Assembly (NCBI GenBank): GCA_036522155.1 | Contig: DATDGI010000405.1 | Coordinates: forward strand, 1 to 48,961 | Reading direction: 5' to 3' | From: UBA9676 sp036522155 | Lineage (GTDB): Bacteria; Actinomycetota; Actinomycetes; Streptosporangiales; Streptosporangiaceae | Length of the DNA: 48,961 bases | Notes under the pieces: generated by a model | What the model was told of the DNA's origin: nothing | What the model saw: only the letters and a program-made list of their open reading frames with translations | Databases searched by the model: none | Made by a program: the position numbers and the translations under genes | Shown here: positions 8,621 to 17,127 of the stretch, piece by piece | Layout: the number at the start of each line of letters is the position of its first letter | Numbering within the stretch: the first letter of the stretch is position 1

Positions 8621-9850
8621 GTGGCGGAGGTGGCGATGACGGCAACGCCCGCTGGCGTGCCCGGCAGCAGGCCGGCCGACGGCGAGCTGTCGGCCGCCCG
8701 CCCCCAGCTCATCCGGGAACTGAACGGGCGGCTGCTGCTCGGCCACATCCGCGACCTGGGCCAGTGCTCGCGGGCGGAACTCGCCCGGCTGTCCGGGCTG
8801 TCCAAGCCCACCGTGTCGGTCGCGCTGGCCGACGCCGAGCGGGCCGGGCTGGTACGGGTGGCCGGGCAGCGGACCGGCCGTCCCGGCCGGTCCGCCGTGC
8901 TGTACGAGGTCAGGCCGGAGGCCGGGTTCATTCTCGGCCTCGACGTCGGCGCCCAGTACCTGCGGGGCGCGCTGGCCGACCTGGCCGGCGGCATCCGGGC
9001 CCGGGCATCGGCCCGGTCACGGCCGTCCAGTGTGAAGGGCAGGCTCGACGAGCTGATCGGGCTGGCCGACGGGCTGTGCGCGGAGGCCGGGCTGGCCCGC
9101 GGCGACATCATCCAGACCGTCATCGGCAGCCCGGGCGTGTACGACCCGCGCCGCAACGCGATGGCGCTGACCGGCGGGCTGCCCGGCTGGGACCGGCCGG
9201 CGGTGCTGGCCCGGCTGCGCGAGGCGTTCGGGCCGTCGCTGGCGGTGGAGAACGACGTGGACGCGGCGGCCCTGGCCGAGCACGCCCGGGGCCACGGCCG
9301 CGAGGTGGGCAGCTTCGCCTTCATCTCGGTCGGCACCGGCATCGGCATGGGCCTGGTGATCGGCGGCCAGCTCGTGCGCGGCGCGCACGGTGTCGCGGGT
9401 GAGATCGCCTACATGCCGATGACCGGCGGCAGCGGCGCCGACGAGGCCGACGCCCGGCGCCGCGGGGCGCTGGAGGCGTCCGCGTCCGCGTCGGCCGTGG
9501 TCCGGGCGGCCCGGCGGGCGGGCATGCGCGGCCCGGTGTCGGCGCGCCGGGTGTTCACCGCGGCCGCGGGGGGAGACGAGCGGGCGGCCGCGGTGGTGGC
9601 CGAGGAGGCCAGGCTGGTGGCCCGGGTGCTGTGCGCGGTGGTCACGGTCATCGACCCGGCGCTGATCGTGCTCGGCGGCGGTATCGGCCAGGCACCGGGA
9701 TTCGCGGCCGAGGTCACCAGGGAACTGCGGCCGCTGGCGCCGGTCATGCCGGACGTGCGGGTCAGCGCGCTCGGCACCGAGGCGGTGGTGGACGGCTGCC
9801 TGGCGGCAGGCACCGGCCTCGCCTGGAAACAGCTGAGCGCGCCCCGGTGA
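8621..9850 (+). CDS. ROK family transcriptional repressor (NagC/XylR type)
   Basis: A 409-residue sugar-sensing regulator. An N-terminal winged helix (about residues 35-90: HIRDLGQCSRAELARLSG then SKPTVSVALADAE) precedes a ROK sugar-binding domain with GLDVGAQYLRGALADLAGG, ENDVDAAALAEH and SVGTGIGMGLVIGG. Like the kinase, it lacks the ROK zinc-binding cysteines after GEIAYM. It is divergent from the transport operon and translationally coupled to the SIS gene (GTGA), so it probably represses both arms until its sugar ligand binds. The start may be ATG 8636 rather than GTG 8621; both have a GGAGG-like site. Confidence 0.92.
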   Translation: MAEVAMTATPAGVPGSRPADGELSAARPQLIRELNGRLLLGHIRDLGQCSRAELARLSGLSKPTVSVALADAERAGLVRVAGQRTGRPGRSAVLYEVRPEAGFILGLDVGAQYLRGALADLAGGIRARASARSRPSSVKGRLDELIGLADGLCAEAGLARGDIIQTVIGSPGVYDPRRNAMALTGGLPGWDRPAVLARLREAFGPSLAVENDVDAAALAEHARGHGREVGSFAFISVGTGIGMGLVIGGQLVRGAHGVAGEIAYMPMTGGSGADEADARRRGALEASASASAVVRAARRAGMRGPVSARRVFTAAAGGDERAAAVVAEEARLVARVLCAVVTVIDPALIVLGGGIGQAPGFAAEVTRELRPLAPVMPDVRVSALGTEAVVDGCLAAGTGLAWKQLSAPR

Positions 9851-10881
9851 CCGGCCAGCTGATGGCGGCCGAGATGGCCGAGCAGCCGGACGTGCTCGCC
9901 CGGCTGCTGGCCCGGGCCCCGGCCGACGCCGAGCGGGTGCGGGCGGTGCTGCCCAGGCCGCTGGCCGGGACCGTGTTCCTGGCCCGCGGGTCGTCGGACA
10001 ACGCCGCGGTGTTCGGCCGCTACCTGGCCGAACTGTGCGCCGGGCGGCCGGCCGGGCTGGCCGCGCCCAGCCTGTACACCCGCTACCACGCGGACGTGGA
10101 CTGGCACGGCTACCTGCTGATCGCCCTCAGCCAGTCCGGCGCCACCCCGGAGGTCGTCGCCACCTGCGCCGCGGTCCGGGCCGCGGGCGCCACCGTCATC
10201 GGCATCACCAACGAGCCGGACAGCCCGGTGGCCGGGGTGGTGGATCTGCTGCTGGCCACCGGGGCCGGGGCGGAACGGGCCATTCCCGCGACCAAGACGG
10301 TGACCGCCCAGTTCGCGCTGCTGGCCACGGTAGCCGGGGCGCTGGCTGGCTCCGCTGGCGCCCGTGCCGGGGCATCCGGGCCCGGCCACGTGGCCGCCGG
10401 TGCGGCCCTGGCGGGGCTGCCCGGCGCGATCGCCGCCACGCTGGCCGATCCCGGGCCGGCCAGGGAACTCGCCTGGCGCTGGCGGGACATCGACCGGCTG
10501 GTGGTGGCCGGCCGCGGGCTCGGTTACGCCGCGGCGCTGGAGACCGCCCTGAAGGTGGCCGAGACCACCGGCGTGCTGGCTACCGGCATGTCCACCGCGG
10601 ATCTGTACCACGGCCCGATCGCGGCCGTGTACGGCGGCGCCCGGGTGCTGCTGGTGGACGGGACCGGGCCGGCCGACGCCGACCTGGCCGGGCTCCGCGA
10701 GGTGCTCACCAGCCGCCGGGCCGAGACGGCCAGCCTGCCGGTGCACCCCGGGCTGCCGGAGGCGGCGCAGGTGATCACCGCCATCGTGCGTGGCCAGCAG
10801 CTGGCGTTCGAGCTGGCCAGCGCCCGGGGCACCAACCCCGACGCCCCGGCCCACCTGACCAAGGTGACCGCGACCACCTGA
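9847..10881 (+). CDS. SIS-domain protein, GlmS isomerase-like (probable amino-sugar-phosphate deaminase/isomerase)
   Basis: A 344-residue protein made of two SIS sugar-isomerase domains as in the C-terminal half of GlmS and in NagB-II/AgaS proteins, without a glutaminase domain. Motifs seen: ARGSSDNAA (sugar-phosphate loop), LSQSGATPEV, and ERAIPATKT in the first domain; a second SIS unit near AGRGLGYAAALETALKVAETT. NagB-II proteins convert glucosamine-6-phosphate to fructose-6-phosphate and ammonia. That job would complete the pathway started by the GlcNAc-type kinase, though an N-acetylglucosamine-6-phosphate deacetylase is not in view. Start GTG 9847 overlaps the ROK stop. Confidence 0.85.
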   Translation: MTGQLMAAEMAEQPDVLARLLARAPADAERVRAVLPRPLAGTVFLARGSSDNAAVFGRYLAELCAGRPAGLAAPSLYTRYHADVDWHGYLLIALSQSGATPEVVATCAAVRAAGATVIGITNEPDSPVAGVVDLLLATGAGAERAIPATKTVTAQFALLATVAGALAGSAGARAGASGPGHVAAGAALAGLPGAIAATLADPGPARELAWRWRDIDRLVVAGRGLGYAAALETALKVAETTGVLATGMSTADLYHGPIAAVYGGARVLLVDGTGPADADLAGLREVLTSRRAETASLPVHPGLPEAAQVITAIVRGQQLAFELASARGTNPDAPAHLTKVTATT

Positions 10882-10887
10882 CCCGGC

Positions 10888-11634
10888 TCACCCGTCACCG
10901 TCCGGCCGCGGTTCGTACACGCTGACGTGGCGCCAGCTGGTGGCGGTGAACGGCTCGCCGTTCCAGCCGCCCCACCTGTCCCGCAGCTTCAGGCCGGCGA
11001 TGCGGGCCATGAGATCGAATTCGGGCGGGCAGGCCAGCCGCAGGCTGATCGGCCTGAGGACAATGCCGTCGGCGCTGATATGGACGTGGCTCTCGTCGAG
11101 GATCTGCGTCACCGGGTCGTACCGGCAGACGTCCAGCACAACGCGCCCAGCCTCGATGCGCTCGGCGTCGACGAACTGCTCGGGCCGCGCGGGGGCGGAT
11201 GGTATGAGGCACTCCAGCACGAACACACCATCCCCGGTCAGGTGCCGGGCCGCGTTCTGAAAGCACCGGACCTGATCGTCCTGGGTGAGCAGGTTGCCGA
11301 TCGTGTTGTACACCAGGTACACCAGCCCGTACCTGCGCCCGGTGGTGGCCCGGGACATGTCGCCCATGGTCACGTCGATGCGGTCACCGCCTGGCTTCTC
11401 GCGCATCCGGTCCACCATGTCCCGCGACATTTCCATGCCGTCCACCCGCACGCCGGCGCCGGTGAGCGGCAGCGCGATCCGGCCGGTACCCACGGCGAAC
11501 TCCAGCGCGTCCCGCTGCCCGGCCAGCCGGGCCAGGAATGCGACGGTTTCCTGCTCGTCGCCCCGGGTATCCACCGCGTCGTAGCGCTTCGACTCGTCAT
11601 ATCCGAAGCTCGTCCTGGGATCGAAACCTTCCAT
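10888..11634 (-). CDS. Class I SAM-dependent methyltransferase
   Basis: A 248-residue methyltransferase. The SAM-binding loop is LEFAVGTGRIALPL, the acidic end of strand 2 is VDGMEMS, then GDMS and the motif near LVYLVYNTIGNLLTQDD. The C-terminus matches small-molecule methyltransferases of unknown substrate. I chose ATG 11634 (MEGFDPRTSFGYDESKRYD); the upstream in-frame 72 codons give Arg/Pro-rich sequence without a convincing start. It faces the SIS gene tail to tail with a six-base gap and is not obviously part of the sugar locus. Confidence 0.85.
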   Translation of the reverse strand: MEGFDPRTSFGYDESKRYDAVDTRGDEQETVAFLARLAGQRDALEFAVGTGRIALPLTGAGVRVDGMEMSRDMVDRMREKPGGDRIDVTMGDMSRATTGRRYGLVYLVYNTIGNLLTQDDQVRCFQNAARHLTGDGVFVLECLIPSAPARPEQFVDAERIEAGRVVLDVCRYDPVTQILDESHVHISADGIVLRPISLRLACPPEFDLMARIAGLKLRDRWGGWNGEPFTATSWRHVSVYEPRPDGDG

Positions 11635-11848
11635 CCGTCTGTCCCATCTGCTCGGGCCGGCACCGGACGGGCAGCCGGTGGCACCAGCCTCCCGCAGCCG
11701 GCGCGGGGCGGGCAGGCCGGCCGGGCCGCGGTGCTCGTCCTCCGCGACCTCGACAACATGCAGCTGGGGCTCTTCGCTGAAGCACGCCAGAGCTGAAGAT
11801 GCGGGTCGCTGCTTGACCCGAGCGGTGCGCCGCTGCAAGCGTCGGGGC

Positions 11849-12307
11849 ATGGAGCGCAGCGTGTACGAGACGGCCGGCGGTTCCGCGGCCCTGATGCGGC
11901 TGGCGACCGCCTGGCATCACCGGTGCATGCAGGACCCGGTGGTCAGCCACGCCTTCTCCCATCCGGGCCTGCATCCCCAGCATGCCGAGCGATTGGCGGC
12001 CTACTGGGGCGAGGCACTGGGCGGCCCGGCCAGCTATACCGCCGGGATGGGCGATCACAGCCACGTGCTCCGGCTGCACGCCGGTAACGGCGAGCACGAG
12101 GACATGGACCGGCGCGCCCAGCAGTGCTTCTCGCTGGCCCTCGATGATGCCGGCCTGCCCAGTGAACCGCGGCTGCGGCGCACGCTAACGGACTGGTTCG
12201 CGTGGATGACGGCCGCGATGGCCGCTCACCCCCGGTCCCCGGACGATGTTCCCGGTGATCTGCCGTTGCCGCTCTGGTCCTGGAACGGCCCGGTCAACGT
12301 AGTTTGA
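11849..12307 (+). CDS. Truncated haemoglobin-like globin (group II type)
   Basis: A 152-residue globin of the two-on-two class. YETAGGSAALMRLATAWHH matches the AB region with its Gly-Gly, FSHPG and HAERLAAYWGEALGGP match the CD/E region, and the His in LRLHAGN fits the proximal haem ligand. It ends in a Trp/Pro-rich tail longer than in the shortest family members. Group II proteins bind O2 or NO and are often linked to oxidative or nitrosative stress. The next small gene starts five bases downstream, suggesting co-transcription. Confidence 0.8.
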   Translation: MERSVYETAGGSAALMRLATAWHHRCMQDPVVSHAFSHPGLHPQHAERLAAYWGEALGGPASYTAGMGDHSHVLRLHAGNGEHEDMDRRAQQCFSLALDDAGLPSEPRLRRTLTDWFAWMTAAMAAHPRSPDDVPGDLPLPLWSWNGPVNVV

Positions 12308-12311
12308 CGGT

Positions 12312-12572
12312 ATGGGCCGCGAGCTCAGCATCCGCGTCGGCCACGATCTGCCGCCCGATCTGCTGTCCGCACCGCTGCAGGCTGATATTGACCCGGACCG
12401 GGCGTGGATCGAGGAGGGCCTGCGGCGTGCGCTCGCTCTGGCGACGGTGACCGAACTGTCCGCACTTGTGGCGCTGCTGACCGCCGAGTCACCCGGCAGG
12501 GATTCGCTGGCGGGGTGGCTGAAGACCGTGGTCACCGAGGAGATTGATCGCCGCGCCGCTGGCCATGACTGA
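12312..12572 (+). CDS. Small hypothetical protein
   Basis: An 86-residue acidic, mostly helical protein (MGRELSIRVGHDLPPDLLS at the start), with no domain I recognise. ATG 12312 lies five bases after the globin stop. Its codon use is like that of its neighbours, and its length and spacing support a real gene co-transcribed with the globin. Function unknown. Confidence 0.6.
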   Translation: MGRELSIRVGHDLPPDLLSAPLQADIDPDRAWIEEGLRRALALATVTELSALVALLTAESPGRDSLAGWLKTVVTEEIDRRAAGHD

Positions 12573-12601
12573 CCGTCCCCGCCAGGTGGCATGATCAGCC
12601 C

Positions 12602-12931
12602 GTGGGCGAATGGGTCTTCTTCATGCACCCGCCGCGCGACGACTTCATCGCGACCATGAGCGATGCGGAACGGGCTGCCTTTGGGACGCACGCGGCCTGG
12701 CTGGGCCAGCTCATGGCCGACGGGGTCCTGATCGCGGCGGGCCCGTGCCTGGGCCGGACCAACACCGGCATTGCGATCTTCGAGGCGCCTAGCCAGGAAG
12801 AGGCCGAGCGGGTCGTGGCCGGCGAGCCGGTCACCAGCGGCGGGTACATGCGCGGCGACCTGCGCCCCTACCGGCTCGGCCTGCTGCGCGGCCGCGACGA
12901 TGGCCCAAAGGGCGCCGGTCGCGAAACGTAG
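12602..12931 (+). CDS. YCII-related domain protein
   Basis: A 109-residue protein of the YCII fold. It shows the family layout: WVFFMHPPRDDF at the start, a central AFGTHAAWLGQLMADGVLIAAGP, and IFEAPSQEEAERVVAGEP before the last strand. YCII proteins form ferredoxin-like dimers; a few act in chloroaromatic breakdown but most have no known role. Start GTG 12602, 29 bases after the small gene. Confidence 0.8.
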   Translation: MGEWVFFMHPPRDDFIATMSDAERAAFGTHAAWLGQLMADGVLIAAGPCLGRTNTGIAIFEAPSQEEAERVVAGEPVTSGGYMRGDLRPYRLGLLRGRDDGPKGAGRET

Positions 12932-12972
12932 CCACGTCGCCCGATCGGTGCGGCTGGCAGGGCGGTGGCGGG

Positions 12973-13050
12973 TCATGGGTGATCGATCTCAAGCCGGTAG
13001 CCCACGGCGGAGGCGATGGTCCGCAGGTCGTCCTGGTCCGCTCTCTTGGC
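12973..13050 (-). pseudogene. Possible C-terminal remnant of an XRE-type regulator
   Basis: Just past the Nudix stop the minus strand carries about 24 clean codons ending RTIASAVGYRLEIDHP and a TGA at 12975-12973. The sequence resembles the last helix and strand of small XRE antitoxin-like regulators (patterns such as IAxALGYRL). No start codon or helix-turn-helix precedes it, so it is at most a fragment. Very tentative. Confidence 0.25.
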
Positions 13051-13051
13051 G

Positions 13052-13564
13052 TCAGCCCCGGCCGATGCCGGGCACGGGGCGGCCGTCCTCCAGGTAGCGG
13101 AGGCGGCGGCCGGAGGTGGCCGCGCGGACCCGGCGGCGGATCGGTTTCCTGAGCAGTGTCAGTGCGGTCGACAAGTCGACAAATTGATAGGCCGAGAGTT
13201 CCTCGGCCTGCAGCGTGATGTCAGCGAGCCCGGTATCGCTGAACATGCCGCAGTCGAACAGGTAGCGGATGCCGCCCATCCGGCCGGGCCGGGGCCGGCG
13301 GAAGTCCATGCAGGCCAGCCGGCCGGTGGTCAGTTCGAGGCCGCACTCTTCCCGCACCTCGCGCTGGCAGGCCTGCCAGGGCGACTCGCCGTCGGCTTCC
13401 ATGACCCCGCCCGGGATCGTCCAGCCGGACTTGTAGGTCGGCTTGAGGATCAGCAGCCCTCCCGCCCGGTCGAAGATGAGCGCTCCCGCGGAGACCGGGA
13501 TGGCCGGGAGGGTGGGATCATCCTGAGTGGTGCCCGTCGCGGTGACGGCGGCGTCGCTGGTCAC
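13052..13564 (-). CDS. Nudix hydrolase
   Basis: A 170-residue Nudix-fold pyrophosphatase. The Nudix helix is present: GG followed by E.DGE, seven residues, then REVREECGLEL near residues 58-80. There is one extra residue between the first Gly pair and the first catalytic-region Glu compared with the textbook motif. Substrate unknown (nucleoside diphosphates linked to another moiety in general). GTG 13564 chosen; an upstream extension to 13666 is Arg/Pro-rich and overlaps the divergent NTF2-like gene. Confidence 0.85.
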   Translation of the reverse strand: MTSDAAVTATGTTQDDPTLPAIPVSAGALIFDRAGGLLILKPTYKSGWTIPGGVMEADGESPWQACQREVREECGLELTTGRLACMDFRRPRPGRMGGIRYLFDCGMFSDTGLADITLQAEELSAYQFVDLSTALTLLRKPIRRRVRAATSGRRLRYLEDGRPVPGIGRG

Positions 13565-13608
13565 GACAGCCACGCTACGGCCCGCGGCGGGGGAGGTCAG
13601 GAGCTGAG

Positions 13609-14022
13609 ATGGACAGAGCGGACGTGTCGGCGTGGCTGGCCGCCTACGAACGTGCGTGGCGGGCACCCGGGACCAGCGCGCTGGCCGGGCTCTTCACCGG
13701 CCACGCCAGCTACCGGCAGAGTCCCTACCAGGAGCCGGTGACCGGGCTGGCGGCCATCACCGCCATGTGGGAGGCCGAACGCGCCGGGCCGGACGAGGCG
13801 TTCCGGATGACTGGCGAGGTCGTAGCGGTCGACGGTGACACCGCCGTCGCCCGGATGGAGGTCTGGTACGGCGACCCGGCCGAGCAGGAGTACCGCGACC
13901 TGTGGGTCATGCGCTTCGCCGGTGACGGCCGGTGTGCCTGGTTCGAGGAGTGGCCGTTCTGGCCGGAACAGCCCCGCCAGGCCGATCGGCCGGGCCGCGG
14001 GCCAGAGGGAGGAGCCGGCTGA
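13609..14022 (+). CDS. NTF2/SnoaL-like domain protein
   Basis: A 137-residue small alpha+beta-barrel protein. It has the helical opening VSAWLAAYERAWRA, LAGLFTGHASYRQSPYQEPVTGLAAI, and the curved strands around MEVWYGDPAEQEYRDLWVMRF, as in SnoaL-like/NTF2 proteins. Such proteins are enzymes, binding modules or unknowns; no catalytic set can be assigned. ATG 13609 is well placed, and the stop overlaps the next ATG by one base (TGATG), so the two genes are probably translated together. Confidence 0.75.
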   Translation: MDRADVSAWLAAYERAWRAPGTSALAGLFTGHASYRQSPYQEPVTGLAAITAMWEAERAGPDEAFRMTGEVVAVDGDTAVARMEVWYGDPAEQEYRDLWVMRFAGDGRCAWFEEWPFWPEQPRQADRPGRGPEGGAG

Positions 14023-14684
14023 TGGCACTGGAGATCAGGCGGCTGCACCTGGCCAGCCTGCGCGGGGTCGATGGCCGCGACTGGCCGGTGCACGGTTTCG
14101 CGATCATCCACCCCGGTGGCGCCGCGCTCGTCGACACCGGCGTCGGCGGGCCGCAGGAGGTTCTTAACGACTGGCGGGTGGTGAACCGCACTGCCGCCGA
14201 CGCGCTGGCCGACCTGGGCATGAGCCCGGCGGACATATCACTGGTCATCAACACCCATCTGCACTTTGACCACTGCGGGCAGAACTCCGTCTTCGAGCAC
14301 GCCGCCCATTACGTGCAGCGCGCCGAACTGGCCCGGGCCGAGCGCGAGTCACCGGATCTGTACCACTGGTTCGGCTTCATGAACGCCCGGTTCGAGCTGC
14401 TCGACGGGGACGCCGAGGTGCTGCCCGGTGTGGACGTGATCGCTACGCCTGGGCATACCGAAGGCCACCAGTGCGTCGTCGTCCGGACCGGCGAGGGCGA
14501 GACCGACCTGCTGATCGGTGACGCCGCCTACACGCCGCGCCAGTACAACGGCCCGGCCGACCAGAAGCTGGTGGAGGGGCAGGCCAGCGACCGGGCGGCC
14601 TGGTGTGACTCACTGCAGCGGATCCGGGGCATGGCCCCCGCCCGGGTGCACTTCTGCCACCACACCGACGTGATCCACAGCTGA
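14022..14684 (+). CDS. Metallo-beta-lactamase-fold hydrolase (lactonase-like)
   Basis: A 220-residue MBL-fold metal hydrolase. NTHLHFDHCGQN gives the HxHxDH metal motif, ATPGHTEGHQ the third His, GDAAYTP the bridging Asp and the last His lies in HFCHHTD. Length and motif order are like AHL-lactonase-type members, but substrate cannot be read from sequence. A strong GAGGGAGGAG ribosome site precedes ATG 14022. It is coupled to the SnoaL-like gene and runs tail to tail with the kinase gene. Confidence 0.88.
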   Translation: MALEIRRLHLASLRGVDGRDWPVHGFAIIHPGGAALVDTGVGGPQEVLNDWRVVNRTAADALADLGMSPADISLVINTHLHFDHCGQNSVFEHAAHYVQRAELARAERESPDLYHWFGFMNARFELLDGDAEVLPGVDVIATPGHTEGHQCVVVRTGEGETDLLIGDAAYTPRQYNGPADQKLVEGQASDRAAWCDSLQRIRGMAPARVHFCHHTDVIHS

Positions 14685-14700
14685 GCGGCGGGCCAGCGGA

Positions 14701-16341
14701 TCAGCCGAACTGCGAGACGTGAGCGTCGTGGCCGGTGAGCTGGTGGGCGACGCAGCGGTAGGCCCGCTGACCGCTGTTGAACGCGGCCTCGTCCGGCGGC
14801 AGCACCTGGATGTCCCACAACCCGCCCGGGATGCGGCGGGCCAGGCCGCGCCCGGATCTGAGCAGCACCGGCAGTGAGCACACGGTGCGCACGGACGGGT
14901 TCGCCTGGACCAGGTTCTGGTCATAGGTGGTGACGTCGGCCGGCAGGATCGCGATGGCGAACGTCTGCCAGACATGCGCCACGGCGCATGGCAGCGGGCT
15001 GGCGGTGGCGCTGCCGGAGATGACCACCAGCCCGTTCCAGCACTCCGGTGCCTGCGGGCAGCGTGCCCCGGTGCCGGGGACCGCGGCCGCGGGGCAGTCG
15101 CGGGCGGTGACCGGGATGCCGAACACGCCCGGTGCCGCCGTGGCCGCCGCGGCACTGCTGCTGTGGGTGCTCCCGCCAGCGGCGGGGGTGCCGCCGCCCC
15201 GGCCCGCCAGCCGGGAACCGACCAGCAGGGCCACGCCGAGGAGCATGAGCCCGGCAACCGCGCCGGCCGCCAGCAGCACCGGGCGCCGGCGCCGCGGTGG
15301 CGGGCCGCTGGCCGCCGGGACTGCCTGACCACCTGGCGCCGATCCGGACCCGAGCCGCTCAGGAGGCCCGCCGCTCAAGCCAGGGGCGGACCGCCCGGAA
15401 AACGCCGGTGCGGTCGCGGCCGGCACGGGTGGGCCGGACGTGCCCGTGAGGTAGCGGCTGGCCGGGGGTGGACTGGCCGCATGGTCCGGTGCCGGGGGAG
15501 GGGCGGGCCGGGCCGTGGCCGGCCGGGCCGGGAGCGCGGCCAGCGCGTCCCGCAGGTGCGCCGCGCTCGGCGGCCGGACGGCCGGGTCGGTCGCCAGGCT
15601 GCCGCGCAGCAGCGCCATCAGCTCCGGCGGGGTTCCCGGGATGTCCTCGACCGGCTGGCTGTGCATGGCCATGATCGTGGCGAAGCTGGGCCGGCTGTTC
15701 CCGGCCGGGAAGCGGGGCGGCCGCCCGGCCAGCAGCGCGTAGAGCGTGGCCGCCAGGCAGTAGATGTCGGCGGCCGCGGCCGGCTCCTCGCCGCGGAAGC
15801 TCTCTGGCGAGGCGAAGGCGGGGGTGAGGGCCTCCCGGGTGGCCGACTGCTCGCCCTCGCCCGCCAGGATCGAGGCCAGCCCGAAGTCGGACAGGCCGAC
15901 CATGCCGTACCGGTTGATGAGGATGTTGGCCGGCTTGATGTCCCGGTGCAGGATCCCGGCCGCGTGCGCGGCCGCGAGCGCGTCGCCGATCCGGATGCCG
16001 ATGTCGCGCACCTGGACCGGGTTCATCGGCCCGTGCCTGCGCACCACATCGGCCAGGCTCCCGGCCGGGCAGAGCTCCATCACCAGGTAGGGCCGGCCGT
16101 CCCCCAGGGTGCCCGCGTCGTAGACGTCGATGACGTGCGGATGGCCGGACAGCCGCCCGGCCGCGGTCACCTCCCGGATGAACCGCCGCCGGTCACGTTC
16201 GGTCAGCAGCACCCGGTTGTCGACCTTGACGGCCACCTCGCGGCCGACCGCCACCTGCCAGGTCCGGTAGACGGTGGCGAACCCGCCCGTGCCCAGCACG
16301 CCGGTCACCTTGTGCCCAGGAATGTCCGGTGCCGTGACCAC
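14701..16341 (-). CDS. Membrane Ser/Thr protein kinase (PknB-like) with Cys-rich extracytoplasmic domain
   Basis: A 546-residue bacterial eukaryotic-type kinase. The kinase domain (about 1-275) has the glycine loop GTGGFATVY, Lys39, catalytic HRDIKPANIL (Asp134) and SDFGLAS; the activation segment ends in ASPESF. A Pro/Ala-rich linker leads to one membrane helix (LLAAGAVAGLMLLGVALLVG, near residue 355). The outer domain carries six cysteines (DCPA, RCPQ, ECWN, PCAV, VCSL, RCVAH) in a pattern like septum-formation-type domains rather than PASTA repeats. It probably senses an envelope signal. A stand-alone gene. Confidence 0.92.
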   Translation of the reverse strand: MVTAPDIPGHKVTGVLGTGGFATVYRTWQVAVGREVAVKVDNRVLLTERDRRRFIREVTAAGRLSGHPHVIDVYDAGTLGDGRPYLVMELCPAGSLADVVRRHGPMNPVQVRDIGIRIGDALAAAHAAGILHRDIKPANILINRYGMVGLSDFGLASILAGEGEQSATREALTPAFASPESFRGEEPAAAADIYCLAATLYALLAGRPPRFPAGNSRPSFATIMAMHSQPVEDIPGTPPELMALLRGSLATDPAVRPPSAAHLRDALAALPARPATARPAPPPAPDHAASPPPASRYLTGTSGPPVPAATAPAFSGRSAPGLSGGPPERLGSGSAPGGQAVPAASGPPPRRRRPVLLAAGAVAGLMLLGVALLVGSRLAGRGGGTPAAGGSTHSSSAAAATAAPGVFGIPVTARDCPAAAVPGTGARCPQAPECWNGLVVISGSATASPLPCAVAHVWQTFAIAILPADVTTYDQNLVQANPSVRTVCSLPVLLRSGRGLARRIPGGLWDIQVLPPDEAAFNSGQRAYRCVAHQLTGHDAHVSQFG

Positions 16342-16446
16342 GGTCCGCCAGCCTAACGCCGCCGCGCGGCGGTCACCCGCCGATCGGGGCGGTCGCCCGG
16401 CCTACGCCCAGCTGCGCGAGCGCGCCCGCGGGATTCTTCTCGATCA

Positions 16447-17127
16447 TCACGAGCCTGCTGGGGCTGTGGTGCACTTGTTGTACCGGACCTCGCCGAGATC
16501 GGGAAAGCTATCGAGGTCAGCCGTTACCAGTCTGCTCGCTTGCACGAAGCTGACCTTGAAAAACACCGGCAGCGGCTGCGGGCAGCCGACCATGACATTG
16601 AAGGTCACTGTCAGCCATCCGGTCGCACCAGGGGCAAGCGAGGTGGGCTGGCCAAGCCCCGGGCCGTGTTCCTGCAGCGAGCCGCAAGGTCCCCACTGAC
16701 TGGATATCTCCCGCAGCCCGCCCAGCGGCAGCACTGGCTTGATCTGGCGCAATACCACCGTGCGGCCCGACCGGTTCATGATCTCGATGCCCAGCTGGAG
16801 AGCATGACCCAGCTGAACAGCGCACCGGCTCCCGGTCGCGCTGACCACGAAGTTGCCCGGCAGCACCGTGGTGAGGGCCGTGGCAGCCCGTGCCGGCCTG
16901 CCCCTGGTACCCGCCTGGAGGTGGCCGCCGATAAAGCCCAGCAGCAGTCCGGCGACCAGCGCTGCCAGGGCGATGCTGATGGCCGGCCCTCGAGCACCTC
17001 CCCACGGCCAGCGCGGTGGATGACCGCCTATTTCGATCACGTCGGCGTCATCGATAGCGCCAGGCGATCTCCCCAGCCCGGCGGGAACATCGTGCGCAGG
17101 GCGCTGACGGTGAGCGGGCGGTTCCAC
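16447..17127 (-). CDS. Hypothetical single-pass membrane protein
   Basis: A 226-residue protein with one membrane helix (AISIALAALVAGLLLGFIGGHL, about residues 49-70) after a ~45-residue cytoplasmic head. The outer domain of ~150 residues is beta-rich with four cysteines (SRCAV, GPCGS, VGCPQ, NKCTT) and the pattern LAPGATGWLTVTF seen in exported beta-sandwich proteins. It may share a signalling role with the adjacent kinase, but they are separate units with 105 bases between them. The GTG start has little spacing to its AGAGG, so the start is uncertain. Confidence 0.65.
   Translation of the reverse strand: MEPPAHRQRPAHDVPAGLGRSPGAIDDADVIEIGGHPPRWPWGGARGPAISIALAALVAGLLLGFIGGHLQAGTRGRPARAATALTTVLPGNFVVSATGSRCAVQLGHALQLGIEIMNRSGRTVVLRQIKPVLPLGGLREISSQWGPCGSLQEHGPGLGQPTSLAPGATGWLTVTFNVMVGCPQPLPVFFKVSFVQASRLVTADLDSFPDLGEVRYNKCTTAPAGS

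Noticed and set aside
11635..11848. Extension of the methyltransferase frame upstream of ATG 11634
   Set aside because: The residues FSEEPQLHVVEVAEDEHRGP look coding-like, but there is no good start and no recognised domain, so I left it unannotated.
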